Notes under the pieces: model-generated
The model's input: the letters and a program-made list of their open reading frames with translations, nothing else
Told to the model about the DNA's origin: nothing
Database searches by the model: none
Position numbers and translations under genes: made by a program
Shown: piece by piece, positions 1-6,304 of the stretch
How positions within the stretch are numbered: the stretch's first letter is position 1
Layout: each line of letters starts with the position of its first letter
Assembly (NCBI GenBank): GCA_045536155.1
Contig: JAZSMZ010000147.1
Location: 1 to 6,540, forward strand
DNA: 6,540 nucleotides
Source: JAZQNC01 sp045536155
Lineage (GTDB): Bacteria; Bacillota; Clostridia; Oscillospirales; CAG-272
Direction of reading: 5' to 3'

Positions 1-666
1 TGGTATCCGTTCTGGACCAATGGCACAGCAGGACTCACTACAGCTCAAAATTTGCAGATATTCTGTTTCTCACTGGCGCTGATACAGCTTACAGTTGCGC
101 ATATAAAAGGTGCCTTAAGGAACAAAAGGTCAATTAAAATACTTGGCGATATCGGTTCGATATTACAGCTTTTGGGTATCTACTATTTGGTGCTGAGTTT
201 TGTTGTAAATGCTGAGGTGTTCAGCTTTGGACTGATTATAGGCGTTATTCCCGTAGGAACGGTCGCTATCGCACTGATTGGTATAGGATTTGTCCTAAGT
301 TTCGTATTTTCAAATTATGAAGGAAGCATAATTAAATCTATACTTTCAAGCCTGAAAAACATTGTATCTGTTTTGCTTGGTGTGGTAAATGTGTTTTCGG
401 ATATCGTTTCGTACATACGGCTTTGGGCTGTCGGACTTGCAGGCGCGGCGATTTCTGCTACGGTAAACGAGCTGGCGTCGCCACTGCTCGGCAATTTCAT
501 GTTAATGATAATTGCCATCGTACTGTTGGTGTTCGGACACGGACTCAATATGATACTGAATGTGCTGTCGGTCATCGTTCACGGCATCAGACTCAACACC
601 TTGGAATTCTCCTCACATCTCGATATGTCGTGGAGTGGCCACAAATTTAAACCCTTTGAAGAATAA
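1..666 (+). CDS. atpI: V-type ATPase subunit I, C-terminal part (5' end outside window)
   Basis: The reading frame is open from base 1, so this is the C-terminal 221 residues of a protein of usually about 600-660 aa. A TTG at 52 is internal and is not a start. Subunit I (NtpI, the 'a' subunit of eukaryotic V-ATPases) anchors the peripheral stalk and forms the two half-channels through which H+ or Na+ reaches the rotating c-ring. The fragment is almost all membrane helices (roughly residues 20-38, 58-104, 115-160 and 166-200). It carries the family hallmark SYIRLWAVGLAG, with the essential helix arginine at codon 418-420 (equivalent to yeast Vph1 R735). The second conserved arginine, in HGIRLNTLEF, is at codon 589-591. 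The tail KFKPFEE matches the usual end of the family ('F.PF'). Subunit K follows 27 nt downstream and is clearly co-transcribed. The family call is firm; ion specificity cannot be read from this fragment. Confidence 0.95.
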   Translation, partial: WYPFWTNGTAGLTTAQNLQIFCFSLALIQLTVAHIKGALRNKRSIKILGDIGSILQLLGIYYLVLSFVVNAEVFSFGLIIGVIPVGTVAIALIGIGFVLSFVFSNYEGSIIKSILSSLKNIVSVLLGVVNVFSDIVSYIRLWAVGLAGAAISATVNELASPLLGNFMLMIIAIVLLVFGHGLNMILNVLSVIVHGIRLNTLEFSSHLDMSWSGHKFKPFEE

Positions 667-677
667 TTTGATTATAT

Positions 678-683
678 AAGGAG
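678..683 (+). promoter_or_regulatory. Ribosome binding site of atpK
   Basis: AAGGAG lies ten bases before the ATG at 694 in the 27-nt gap after subunit I. The spacing is a little long, but this is the only purine-rich site in the gap. No promoter is visible here, so translation is from the polycistronic message. Confidence 0.75.
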
Positions 684-693
684 AAAAAACATC

Positions 694-1119
694 ATGAATT
701 TAGGATTATTAGCAACAGCATTGACTATGGGTATTGCTGCTATCGGCTCGGCTATCGGCATCGGAATTGCCGGACAGGCATCAATAGGCGCCTGGAAAAA
801 GTGTTATATGAGTAATAAGGCCGCACCCTTCATTCTCACCGTTTTCGCAGGTGCTCCCCTTACACAGACTATCTACGGCTTCCTTCTCATGCAGCAGATG
901 AAGTCCTCAGCTGCCGATCCCGCATTCCTTTTGGGACTTGGCATCGCATCGGGCATCGCAATGGCCGCTTCCGCAATATTCCAGGGTAAAGCAGGCGCCG
1001 CAGGTGCAGATGCATTGGCCGAAACCGGCAAGGGCTTTTCACAGTACATTACCGTTGTAGGTCTTTGCGAAACGGTTGCGCTTTTCGCTCTCGTTTTCAG
1101 CATGGTCGCCTTGGCATAA
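694..1119 (+). CDS. atpK: V-type ATPase subunit K (c-ring proteolipid)
   Basis: A 141-aa, four-helix proteolipid (helices about 3-29, 44-68, 75-100, 115-140) that forms the rotor ring of the membrane sector and carries ions past subunit I. It is an internally duplicated two-hairpin protein. Helix 4 has the ion-carrying glutamate E126 (GLCETVALF), while the matching position of helix 2 is Q58 (PLTQTIYGF), the usual V-type pattern of one carboxylate per four helices. T57, Q58, Q97 (in IFQGKAGAAG) and E126 line up with T64, Q65, Q110 and E139, the Na+ ligands of E. hirae NtpK; the Q97-to-E126 spacing of 29 residues is identical. This points to Na+ binding but does not prove it. The ATG at 694 has AAGGAG at 678-683, ten bases upstream. 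It is slightly shorter than NtpK, with about six residues fewer between the two hairpins. It ends the operon: a terminator follows at 1134. Confidence 0.96.
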   Translation: MNLGLLATALTMGIAAIGSAIGIGIAGQASIGAWKKCYMSNKAAPFILTVFAGAPLTQTIYGFLLMQQMKSSAADPAFLLGLGIASGIAMAASAIFQGKAGAAGADALAETGKGFSQYITVVGLCETVALFALVFSMVALA

Positions 1120-1133
1120 AAAATAAATACAAC

Positions 1134-1170
1134 AAAAAAACACCTCACGTTTTACATGAGGTGTTTTTTT
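1134..1170. terminator. Bidirectional intrinsic terminator between convergent operons
   Basis: The core stem is CACCTCA (1141-1147) pairing with TGAGGTG (1157-1163) around a 9-base loop. It is extended by seven A (1134-1140) facing seven T (1164-1170), giving 14 perfect pairs. Read on the plus strand, the hairpin ends in U7 just after atpK. Read on the minus strand, it also ends in U7, 26 bases after the last permease gene (stop at 1196-1198). One element can therefore end both transcripts. Confidence 0.93.
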
Positions 1171-1195
1171 GCTTGGATGAATTCAATAACTTAAC

Positions 1196-2191
1196 TTATC
1201 TTTCCTCTCTGAAATAGTTCAGTCCGAGAGAGGCGGGCAGACCGCTTCCGCCACGCTTATTGCGTATAGACATGGCAACAAGTACGATTGCTGTGATAAT
1301 GAAGGGGAGCGCCTGATAAAGCTGTGTGGGTATTTTTGCAAGCCAGCCGAGAACTTCGGGGAAGGCAGATGCAAGGCTGTTTCCGGAAACGCGAAGAGTG
1401 TTGAAGAAACCGAAAACAAATGTACCGAGTATTGCAAGAGCAGGATTCCAGTTTGCAAATATAACGAGCGCTACGGCGATCCAACCGTAACCGTTTATCC
1501 AACAGCTGCTGTTGAACGAGCCCGACATATTAAGGGCCATATAGTATCCGCCGATACCCATGATGCCGCATCCCAGGCAGATGTGTATGTATTTCATAAG
1601 CTTTACATTGATACCAACCGAGTCCGCAGAACCGGGATTTTCGCCGATTGCACGAAGCTTGAGTCCCAAAGTAGTGTGCTTAAGATACCACCACATAAGT
1701 ATCGCGATTGCAATTCCGAGATATACAAAAATATTGTGACTGAACAATCCTTGTCCAATGACCGGAATATCCGACAGGAACGGAATAGAAATATCCGCAA
1801 AACCGGAGGTGATGTCAGAATAATCAGCCATTACCGGCCAGTTGACGGCTTTAAGACCGTTTCCTACGAAGAAATAAATACCCAGACCGAAGGTTGTAAG
1901 AGTAAGACCGGTGATATTCTGATTTGCCTGCATCGAAACGGTAAGTGCGGCAAAGAGAAGTCCGCAGAGAGCGCCCATGGCAAACGCGGTCAGAATTCCG
2001 ATTCCGAGGCTGTTTGTGTAGCATCCGCAGATGTATCCGAAGATTGCGCCGACAGCCATAATACCCTCGACACCGAGGTTCAAACTTCCCGATTTCTCAA
2101 CTACGATCTCTCCGACCGTTCCGTAAAGAAGGGGAATATTCAATACGATTATGTTGTGAATGAAGAAGGTGATAACACTGAGTTTATCCAT
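1196..2191 (-). CDS. BMP-associated ABC importer permease, second of two (NupQ-like)
   Basis: A 331-aa integral membrane protein of the BPD_transp_2 (RbsC/LivH-like) permease family, probably forming half of the channel for a nucleoside or nucleobase-type substrate. It has about 8-10 hydrophobic segments. Near the N-terminus it carries the family signature GEIVVEKSGSLNLGVEG (27-43). The cytoplasmic coupling loop LGLKLRAIGENPGSADSVGI (175-194) is the EAA-like segment that contacts the ATPase. The ATG at 2189-2191 has AAGGAGG at 2201-2207, nine bases upstream, and overlaps the 3' end of the preceding permease gene by 8 nt, a sign of coupled translation. It is the last gene of the operon. It is shorter than its partner because it lacks that protein's N-terminal cytoplasmic segment. 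The pairing with a BMP lipoprotein makes it NupQ-like (YufQ) rather than a sugar permease. The substrate is not proven. Confidence 0.93.
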   Translation of the reverse strand: MDKLSVITFFIHNIIVLNIPLLYGTVGEIVVEKSGSLNLGVEGIMAVGAIFGYICGCYTNSLGIGILTAFAMGALCGLLFAALTVSMQANQNITGLTLTTFGLGIYFFVGNGLKAVNWPVMADYSDITSGFADISIPFLSDIPVIGQGLFSHNIFVYLGIAIAILMWWYLKHTTLGLKLRAIGENPGSADSVGINVKLMKYIHICLGCGIMGIGGYYMALNMSGSFNSSCWINGYGWIAVALVIFANWNPALAILGTFVFGFFNTLRVSGNSLASAFPEVLGWLAKIPTQLYQALPFIITAIVLVAMSIRNKRGGSGLPASLGLNYFREER

Positions 2192-3305
2192 TGTTATGTT
2201 CCTCCTTGCTACCTTTTTTCGAAAAAACTATGCTGAAACGTGTGTAGAAATCTGCAGCGAGAACAAGGAAGAGAATAATTCCTTGAAGCATGTTCGCAAA
2301 GCTCGAATCAACTTGTGAAAACGTTGCGGCTGCGGCGGTAGAACCGTACTGCAAAACGCAGATAAGGGCAGATACGACAAATATCGCGCCGGTATTGAGT
2401 TTTGCAAGCCATGCAACGATTATACCCGTCCAACCCACGTCATCGGTAAAGGACGTTGAGAGCGTTCCCACGCTTCCGACCTTGAATGCCGCACCGAGAC
2501 CGATAAGAGAGGCTGACAGGAATATTGTTCTGAGTATAATTTTGTTAACCTTCATGCCGGCATATTTTGCGCTTCCGATGCTGTCACCGACTACATTTAT
2601 CTCATAACCTTGCTTTGTATGCTTCATGTAGAAATAAATAAGGATACCGATAAGCAAGGTAAGGATCACACAAATATTCAGCTTAAAATTGCCGCCCAGA
2701 CTAATCTCGGCAAATGAAGCAGACTGTGAAAAATCCTTGAAGAAAGAACGCGCCGAGCTTTCCTGAAGGAAAATATTCCATGGCGCTTTTGTTTCGCCGA
2801 TGTAAAACAAAACATAGAGTGCTATGTAGTTGAGCATGAGCGTCATGAGCGTTTCGTTTGTGCCGAATTTAACCTTCAGCAATCCGGCAATGAGACCGTA
2901 AAGTCCCGCAGTCAGCATGGCGCATACGCACATGAGGATTAAAGTTACAATTTCGGGAAGGGAAGGACCGAATTTGATAGCGACAAAGGAAGCCGTTATC
3001 GCGCCCACGATGAACTGACCTTCGCCTCCGATGTTCCAGAATCGCATCTTGAATGCAAGCGAGAGTGCAACTGCCGTAAGCGCGAGAGGCACAAATTCAT
3101 CAAGATAGTTCATGAAAGCTTTGTATGCTATCGGATTGCCTACAGTGCCGAGTGTAAACATTTTTGCGTAATACTTAAAGGGATTTACACCGATGGCAAA
3201 TAATATGACAGCACCGATTATCAGAGCGATAAGAACCGCAGAAACGTAAAGCACCGCTTTCTTCCATAAAGGACAATTATCGCGTTTTACAATATGGAAT
3301 CCCAC
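2184..3305 (-). CDS. BMP-associated ABC importer permease, first of two (NupP-like)
   Basis: A 373-aa BPD_transp_2 family permease expected to form the channel as a heterodimer with the downstream permease. A short cytoplasmic N-terminus (HIVKRDNCPLWKK) leads into the first membrane helix (about 17-39). Family signatures are FKMRFWNIGGEGQFIVGA (85-102), FGTNETLMTLMLNYIA (147-162) and the coupling loop KQGYEINVVGDSIGSAKYAG (231-250). The long first-helix spacer and the second 'NE..MTLMLNY' motif are typical of the NupP (YufP) member of the pair, as opposed to NupQ. The start is GTG (3303-3305), supported by GGAGG (3313-3317) seven bases upstream and only a 2-nt gap after the ATPase stop. It overlaps the next gene by 8 nt. 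The family and role are secure; the transported compound is inferred from family only. Confidence 0.93.
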   Translation of the reverse strand: MGFHIVKRDNCPLWKKAVLYVSAVLIALIIGAVILFAIGVNPFKYYAKMFTLGTVGNPIAYKAFMNYLDEFVPLALTAVALSLAFKMRFWNIGGEGQFIVGAITASFVAIKFGPSLPEIVTLILMCVCAMLTAGLYGLIAGLLKVKFGTNETLMTLMLNYIALYVLFYIGETKAPWNIFLQESSARSFFKDFSQSASFAEISLGGNFKLNICVILTLLIGILIYFYMKHTKQGYEINVVGDSIGSAKYAGMKVNKIILRTIFLSASLIGLGAAFKVGSVGTLSTSFTDDVGWTGIIVAWLAKLNTGAIFVVSALICVLQYGSTAAAATFSQVDSSFANMLQGIILFLVLAADFYTRFSIVFSKKGSKEEHNNG

Positions 3306-3307
3306 GT

Positions 3308-4900
3308 TTACACCTCCTCACTCTTGCCGTTCTGACTGTTGTCAGCATCTTTAAAGAGAGTATCCTTTGCAATGCCGGCAGATTTTTCCGCAGTCAGATC
3401 GAGGGCTCCTGTCATCATAAGACCGAGCTCTTCCTTGCTCGTCTTGTGAGCGTGAACTACTCCCATCAGTTTACCGTGGCAGAGAACCATTATCTTGTCG
3501 CAAAGGGCGAGCATGACGTCAAGGTCCTCACCGACGAAAAGTATGCCTACACCGTCCTTTTTCTGACGATTGAGGATATCATAAATAACGTATGACGAGT
3601 TAATATCAAGTCCGCGCACGGGGTATGCGGTAACAATGACGTTAGGTCCTGCCTTTATCTCGCGTCCGAGAAGTACCTTCTGTACGTTTCCTCCCGACAG
3701 ACGTCGAACGGGGATCTCTGTAGAGGGGGTTACAACCTCAAGCCCACGGATAACATCCTCTGCATCGGCTCTGCCTGTCTTGCGGTCAACAAACGGACCC
3801 TTGCTGTCGTTATATTTTTTGAGAAGCATGTTGTCGGTTATCGACATAGACGGGGCAAGCCCCATACCGAGACGGTCCTCGGGGATGAAGGACATCGAAA
3901 TTCCCTTGTCGAGTATCGCCTTTGGTGAAAGGCCGACGATGTTTTCACCTTTGTGGATCATCTGTCCCGATTCGATGGGCAAAAGTCCCGCGATAGCTTC
4001 GCAGAGCTCCTTTTGGCCGCATCCTGCAATACCGGCAACACCCAGTATCTCGCCGCCGCGGATGTAGAAGCTTACGCCGTCGATGGCAACAGCTCCCTCT
4101 TCGTTTTTAATGGTAAGATCGCGCACCTCGAGCAGAGGGCGCGTTTTTTCAACTACGGGGCGTTCGATGTTGAGGTCGATCTTGTGTCCGACCATAAGCT
4201 CGGTAAGCTGCTGTTCGTTTGTCTCTGAGGTGTTGACCGTTGTGATGTACTCACCTTTGCGGAGTATTGCAACACGGTCAGATATTTCCATTACCTCGTT
4301 TAGCTTGTGTGTGATAATAATTATCGAGTGTCCTTCTTCCTTCATGCGGCGAAGAACGCCAAAGAGCTTGTCTATTTCCTGAACGGTAAGAACCGCAGTG
4401 GGCTCATCGAGAATAATGATCTTTGCACCATAGTAGAGAACCTTGATTATTTCAAGGGTCTGCTTTTCGGAGACGGCCATATTATAGACCTTCTTTTTCG
4501 GGTCAATTTCAAAGCCGAATTTATTGGCAATATCCTCAATTTCAGAATAGCGCTTTTTGCTGAGGACCAATCCGGATTTTTCCTTGCCCATCCATATATT
4601 ATCTGCGGCAGAGAATATGTCAACCAGTTTAAAATGCTGATGAACCATACCAATGCCGAGTTTTTTTGAGATTTCGGGCGAGCCGATGGACACTTCCTTG
4701 CCGTCAACGAATATCTGACCGCTGTCGGGTCGATAAATTCCCGAAAGCATATTCATAAGGGTGGTCTTTCCCGAACCGTTCTCGCCGAGCAATGCGAGTA
4801 TTTCACCCTGCTTGACACCGAGATTTATGTCCTTGTTTGCAACCACCTTGCCGAAAGACTTCGTGATGCCCTTCATTTCAATGGTGTATTTTTCCGACAT
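3308..4900 (-). CDS. Fused double-domain ABC importer ATPase (NupO-like)
   Basis: This 530-aa cytoplasmic protein has two nucleotide-binding domains and powers the importer. NBD1 (about 5-240) has Walker A GENGSGKTT (39-47), Q-loop Q88, Walker B IIILDEPTA (161-169) and switch H198; its signature segment is degenerate (MAVSEKQ, 141-147, where LSxGxQ is usual). NBD2 (about 255-500) has a degenerate Walker A, GIAGCGQKE (290-298), with Q296 in place of the lysine. It also has an intact signature LSGGNVQK (401-408), a modified Walker B region TAYPVRGLD (424-432) and GED (457-459) in place of the switch histidine. Only the NBD1 Walker/NBD2 LSGGN site should hydrolyse ATP. Length and layout match RbsA/NupO-type ATPases. 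The ATG at 4898-4900 has AAGGAGGG at 4905-4912. It lies 123 nt after the lipoprotein gene, behind a terminator, and 2 nt before the first permease. The association with a BMP lipoprotein argues against a sugar transporter. Confidence 0.95.
   Translation of the reverse strand: MSEKYTIEMKGITKSFGKVVANKDINLGVKQGEILALLGENGSGKTTLMNMLSGIYRPDSGQIFVDGKEVSIGSPEISKKLGIGMVHQHFKLVDIFSAADNIWMGKEKSGLVLSKKRYSEIEDIANKFGFEIDPKKKVYNMAVSEKQTLEIIKVLYYGAKIIILDEPTAVLTVQEIDKLFGVLRRMKEEGHSIIIITHKLNEVMEISDRVAILRKGEYITTVNTSETNEQQLTELMVGHKIDLNIERPVVEKTRPLLEVRDLTIKNEEGAVAIDGVSFYIRGGEILGVAGIAGCGQKELCEAIAGLLPIESGQMIHKGENIVGLSPKAILDKGISMSFIPEDRLGMGLAPSMSITDNMLLKKYNDSKGPFVDRKTGRADAEDVIRGLEVVTPSTEIPVRRLSGGNVQKVLLGREIKAGPNVIVTAYPVRGLDINSSYVIYDILNRQKKDGVGILFVGEDLDVMLALCDKIMVLCHGKLMGVVHAHKTSKEELGLMMTGALDLTAEKSAGIAKDTLFKDADNSQNGKSEEV
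3313..3317 (-). promoter_or_regulatory. Ribosome binding site deciding a GTG start
   Basis: GGAGG, inside GAGGAGGTG on the minus strand, is seven bases before the GTG at 3305. It overlaps the last codons of the ATPase gene (stop at 3308-3310), so the permease is probably translated by ribosomes finishing the ATPase. No in-frame ATG near the N-terminus offers a better start. Confidence 0.8.
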
Positions 4901-4980
4901 GGAGCCCTCCTTGTTAACTTTTTAAGCACAAGACAATAAACTAAAAAAATAATTTACTGTATTCTGATTAAAAAAATATA

Positions 4981-5012
4981 AAACGGGATCGGCCGGAAAG
5001 CCGACCCCGTTT
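4981..5012 (-). terminator. Intra-operon intrinsic terminator after the lipoprotein gene
   Basis: On the minus strand, AAACGGGGTCGGC (5012-5000) pairs with GCCGATCCCGTTT (4993-4981) over 13 positions around a 6-base loop. The one non-Watson-Crick position is a G-U pair in this orientation; on the plus strand it would be an A/C mismatch. The stem ends in UUU and runs on into UAUAUUUUUUU (4980-4970). It starts 11 bases after the lipoprotein stop codon. With 80 bases left before the ATPase start and no convincing second promoter, it most likely ends most transcripts and lets a fraction read through, keeping the binding protein in excess. Confidence 0.9.
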
Positions 5013-5023
5013 CAATAGAATCA

Positions 5024-6223
5024 TTAACCTTCGATTACGCCTGCTACGTAGTAGTTCATGGTGCCGGTGATAACGCCGTCAGCAACAGATTCGCCGCCTG
5101 CAGCAACGATTACGTTGCCCTGGTTGTCAACGAGATCTGCATCAGCCATGGTAACTTCGCCGTCAGCAGTGATAGTGAGCTTAACGCCCGAGAATACATC
5201 CCATTCGCCGTCAACGATCATCTTGCGAACGGTGTCGATAGCCTTCTGGGTGTTGGGAGCGCAGTTTTCGGTAATGGGAGAAATGTCAACGAAGCCTTCC
5301 TTGAGACCGCCGTAGTATGCGGGGGTGCCCATAGTGGAAACGAAATCTGCAGCCTTTTCGCATTCCATAGCAGCCTTGATGGCGGTGCCATAGTATACGT
5401 TCCAGTTCCAGATAGCAGCGGTAAGGTGAGCCTTGGGAGCATCCTTGGTCATATCAGAGTTGTATCCGCAGCCGAATACGTTAGCTGCCTGAGCAGCGAT
5501 CTGAGGCTGTGCGGAGTCGCAGTGCTGAGAAATAACACCGCAGCCATAGGAGTTGATGAGCTCTTCGGTGAATGCCTTTTCGTTGATCTCATCTGCCCAT
5601 GCGCCGAGCTTCTTAACGGTAACGGTTGCATTGGGGTTAACTGCCATAACGCCGAGAGCGAATCCGTTGATACCGGAAGCGGTTTCAGCATATTCGGTAC
5701 CGAATGCTGCAACGTAACCTACGTTGTTGTTGCCGGTTTCGAGGGTCTTGAGACCTGCAGCGATACCTGCGAGGTAACGAGCCTGATATGCACGTCCGAA
5801 ATAGTTGTTGAAGTTGGTGTCATTGCTCTTGTAGCCGGTGCCGTGAGAGAAAATTACGTTGGGATATTCAGCTGCACAAGCTTCCATAGCGTCAATGTAG
5901 CCGAAGGAAATACCGAAAATAATGTTAACGCCGTTACCAACGAGGGTATCAACAGCTGCCTTAACCTTTGCGGTATCTTCGGGAACTTCGTCAACGATGA
6001 AGAGCTGCTTGTCAACGTCAAGGCCGAGCTCTTTCATAGCGGTAACGATGCCGTTATGATGTGCATAGGTGTAACCTGCGGTGTCGTTCTTGCTGTTTAT
6101 GTAGATAGCGCCAACTTTGAAATCAGCGGGAGTATCAGTGTTGTCGTTGCTCTGGCAGCCAACGAAGCTGAAAGCAGAAACAACCATAATTGCAGCAAGG
6201 AACAGTGTGAGAAGTTTTTTCAT
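5024..6223 (-). CDS. BMP-family (PnrA-like) substrate-binding lipoprotein
   Basis: A 399-aa lipid-anchored receptor that captures the substrate outside the membrane and delivers it to the permease pair. The signal peptide runs KK, then a hydrophobic stretch (4-20), then a lipobox ending FVGC with C23 as the lipidated residue (F at -3 is tolerated but not ideal), followed by a polar linker QSNDNTDTP. The mature part fits the two-lobe BMP/PnrA fold: the first strand FKVGAIYINSKND (35-47), NIIFGISFG (100-108), FGRAYQARYLAGIAAG (142-157), VGYVAAFG (168-175), HCDSAQP (234-240), FGCGYNSDM (250-258) and APKAHLTAAIWNWNVYYG (262-279). The usual DxSFNQ segment of purine-nucleoside receptors is replaced by ND..GYTYAHHNG (46-58), a variant subclass. 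The start at 6223 is chosen because GGAGG lies six bases upstream and the signal peptide begins there; an in-frame ATG at 6304 overlaps the predicted promoter. The order BMP-ATPase-permease-permease matches the guanosine importer of B. subtilis. The nucleoside role is inference. Confidence 0.94.
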   Translation of the reverse strand: MKKLLTLFLAAIMVVSAFSFVGCQSNDNTDTPADFKVGAIYINSKNDTAGYTYAHHNGIVTAMKELGLDVDKQLFIVDEVPEDTAKVKAAVDTLVGNGVNIIFGISFGYIDAMEACAAEYPNVIFSHGTGYKSNDTNFNNYFGRAYQARYLAGIAAGLKTLETGNNNVGYVAAFGTEYAETASGINGFALGVMAVNPNATVTVKKLGAWADEINEKAFTEELINSYGCGVISQHCDSAQPQIAAQAANVFGCGYNSDMTKDAPKAHLTAAIWNWNVYYGTAIKAAMECEKAADFVSTMGTPAYYGGLKEGFVDISPITENCAPNTQKAIDTVRKMIVDGEWDVFSGVKLTITADGEVTMADADLVDNQGNVIVAAGGESVADGVITGTMNYYVAGVIEG

Positions 6224-6269
6224 GGTGATCCTCCAAAATATTTTAGTGCGGGAAAAAATATTACCGCAT
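6224..6269 (-). promoter_or_regulatory. Predicted 5' UTR of the lipoprotein mRNA with RBS and 5' stem-loop
   Basis: The leader is about 46 bases if transcription begins near 6269. It contains GGAGG (6230-6234), six bases before the ATG, which fixes the start codon. Next to it is a perfect 10-base palindrome AAAATATTTT (6235-6244). A 5-bp stem TGCGG (6268-6264)/CCGCA (6251-6247) with a 12-base loop sits at the extreme 5' end. The leader is too short to hold a purine riboswitch. The RBS is certain, while the exact 5' end is predicted. Confidence 0.55.
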
Positions 6270-6275
6270 GATACT

Positions 6276-6304
6276 ATTTTACATAATAATTCTAAAAAAG
6301 GCAA
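6276..6304 (-). promoter_or_regulatory. Predicted sigma-A promoter of the importer operon
   Basis: On the minus strand the -35 is TTGCCT (6304-6299, 4 of 6 to consensus), followed by a 17-base spacer and a -10 TAAAAT (6281-6276, 5 of 6 to consensus). An A/T-rich stretch lies upstream (6310-6345). Initiation is expected at about 6269. The ideal spacing and the position just before the only gene that needs a promoter support it, although AT-rich DNA produces chance matches. Confidence 0.55.

Noticed and set aside
52..54. TTG as the start of the subunit I gene
   Set aside because: The frame is open to base 1, upstream residues are plausible membrane-protein sequence, and the family is about 600 aa long, so the gene is cut by the window edge.
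873..1148. Minus-strand open frame opposite atpK
   Set aside because: It covers the conserved c-subunit gene and starts inside the terminator hairpin; it is a shadow frame.
1583..2236. 217-codon open frame on the plus strand, antisense to the last permease gene
   Set aside because: No RBS, highly charged non-family sequence, and the opposite strand encodes an evident permease.
3636..4669. Several plus-strand open frames of 90-143 codons inside the ATPase gene
   Set aside because: All are opposite conserved ABC motifs and none has a recognisable start signal.
4933..4960. Possible 8-bp hairpin (ACAGTAAA/TTTATTGT on the minus strand) before the ATPase RBS
   Set aside because: It is nearly all A-U with a 12-base loop, so expected stability is low; chance occurrence in AT-rich DNA is likely.
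5426..6271. 281-codon open frame on the plus strand, antisense to the lipoprotein gene
   Set aside because: It lies opposite a clear lipoprotein gene with a signal peptide and RBS. Its translation resembles no family and is a by-product of the GCN-rich, strongly biased codons of that gene.
6224..6304. 27-codon N-terminal extension of the lipoprotein from an in-frame ATG at 6304
   Set aside because: It would bury the signal peptide internally, has no RBS and overlaps the predicted promoter; the start at 6223 has a strong RBS and a normal lipoprotein signal.
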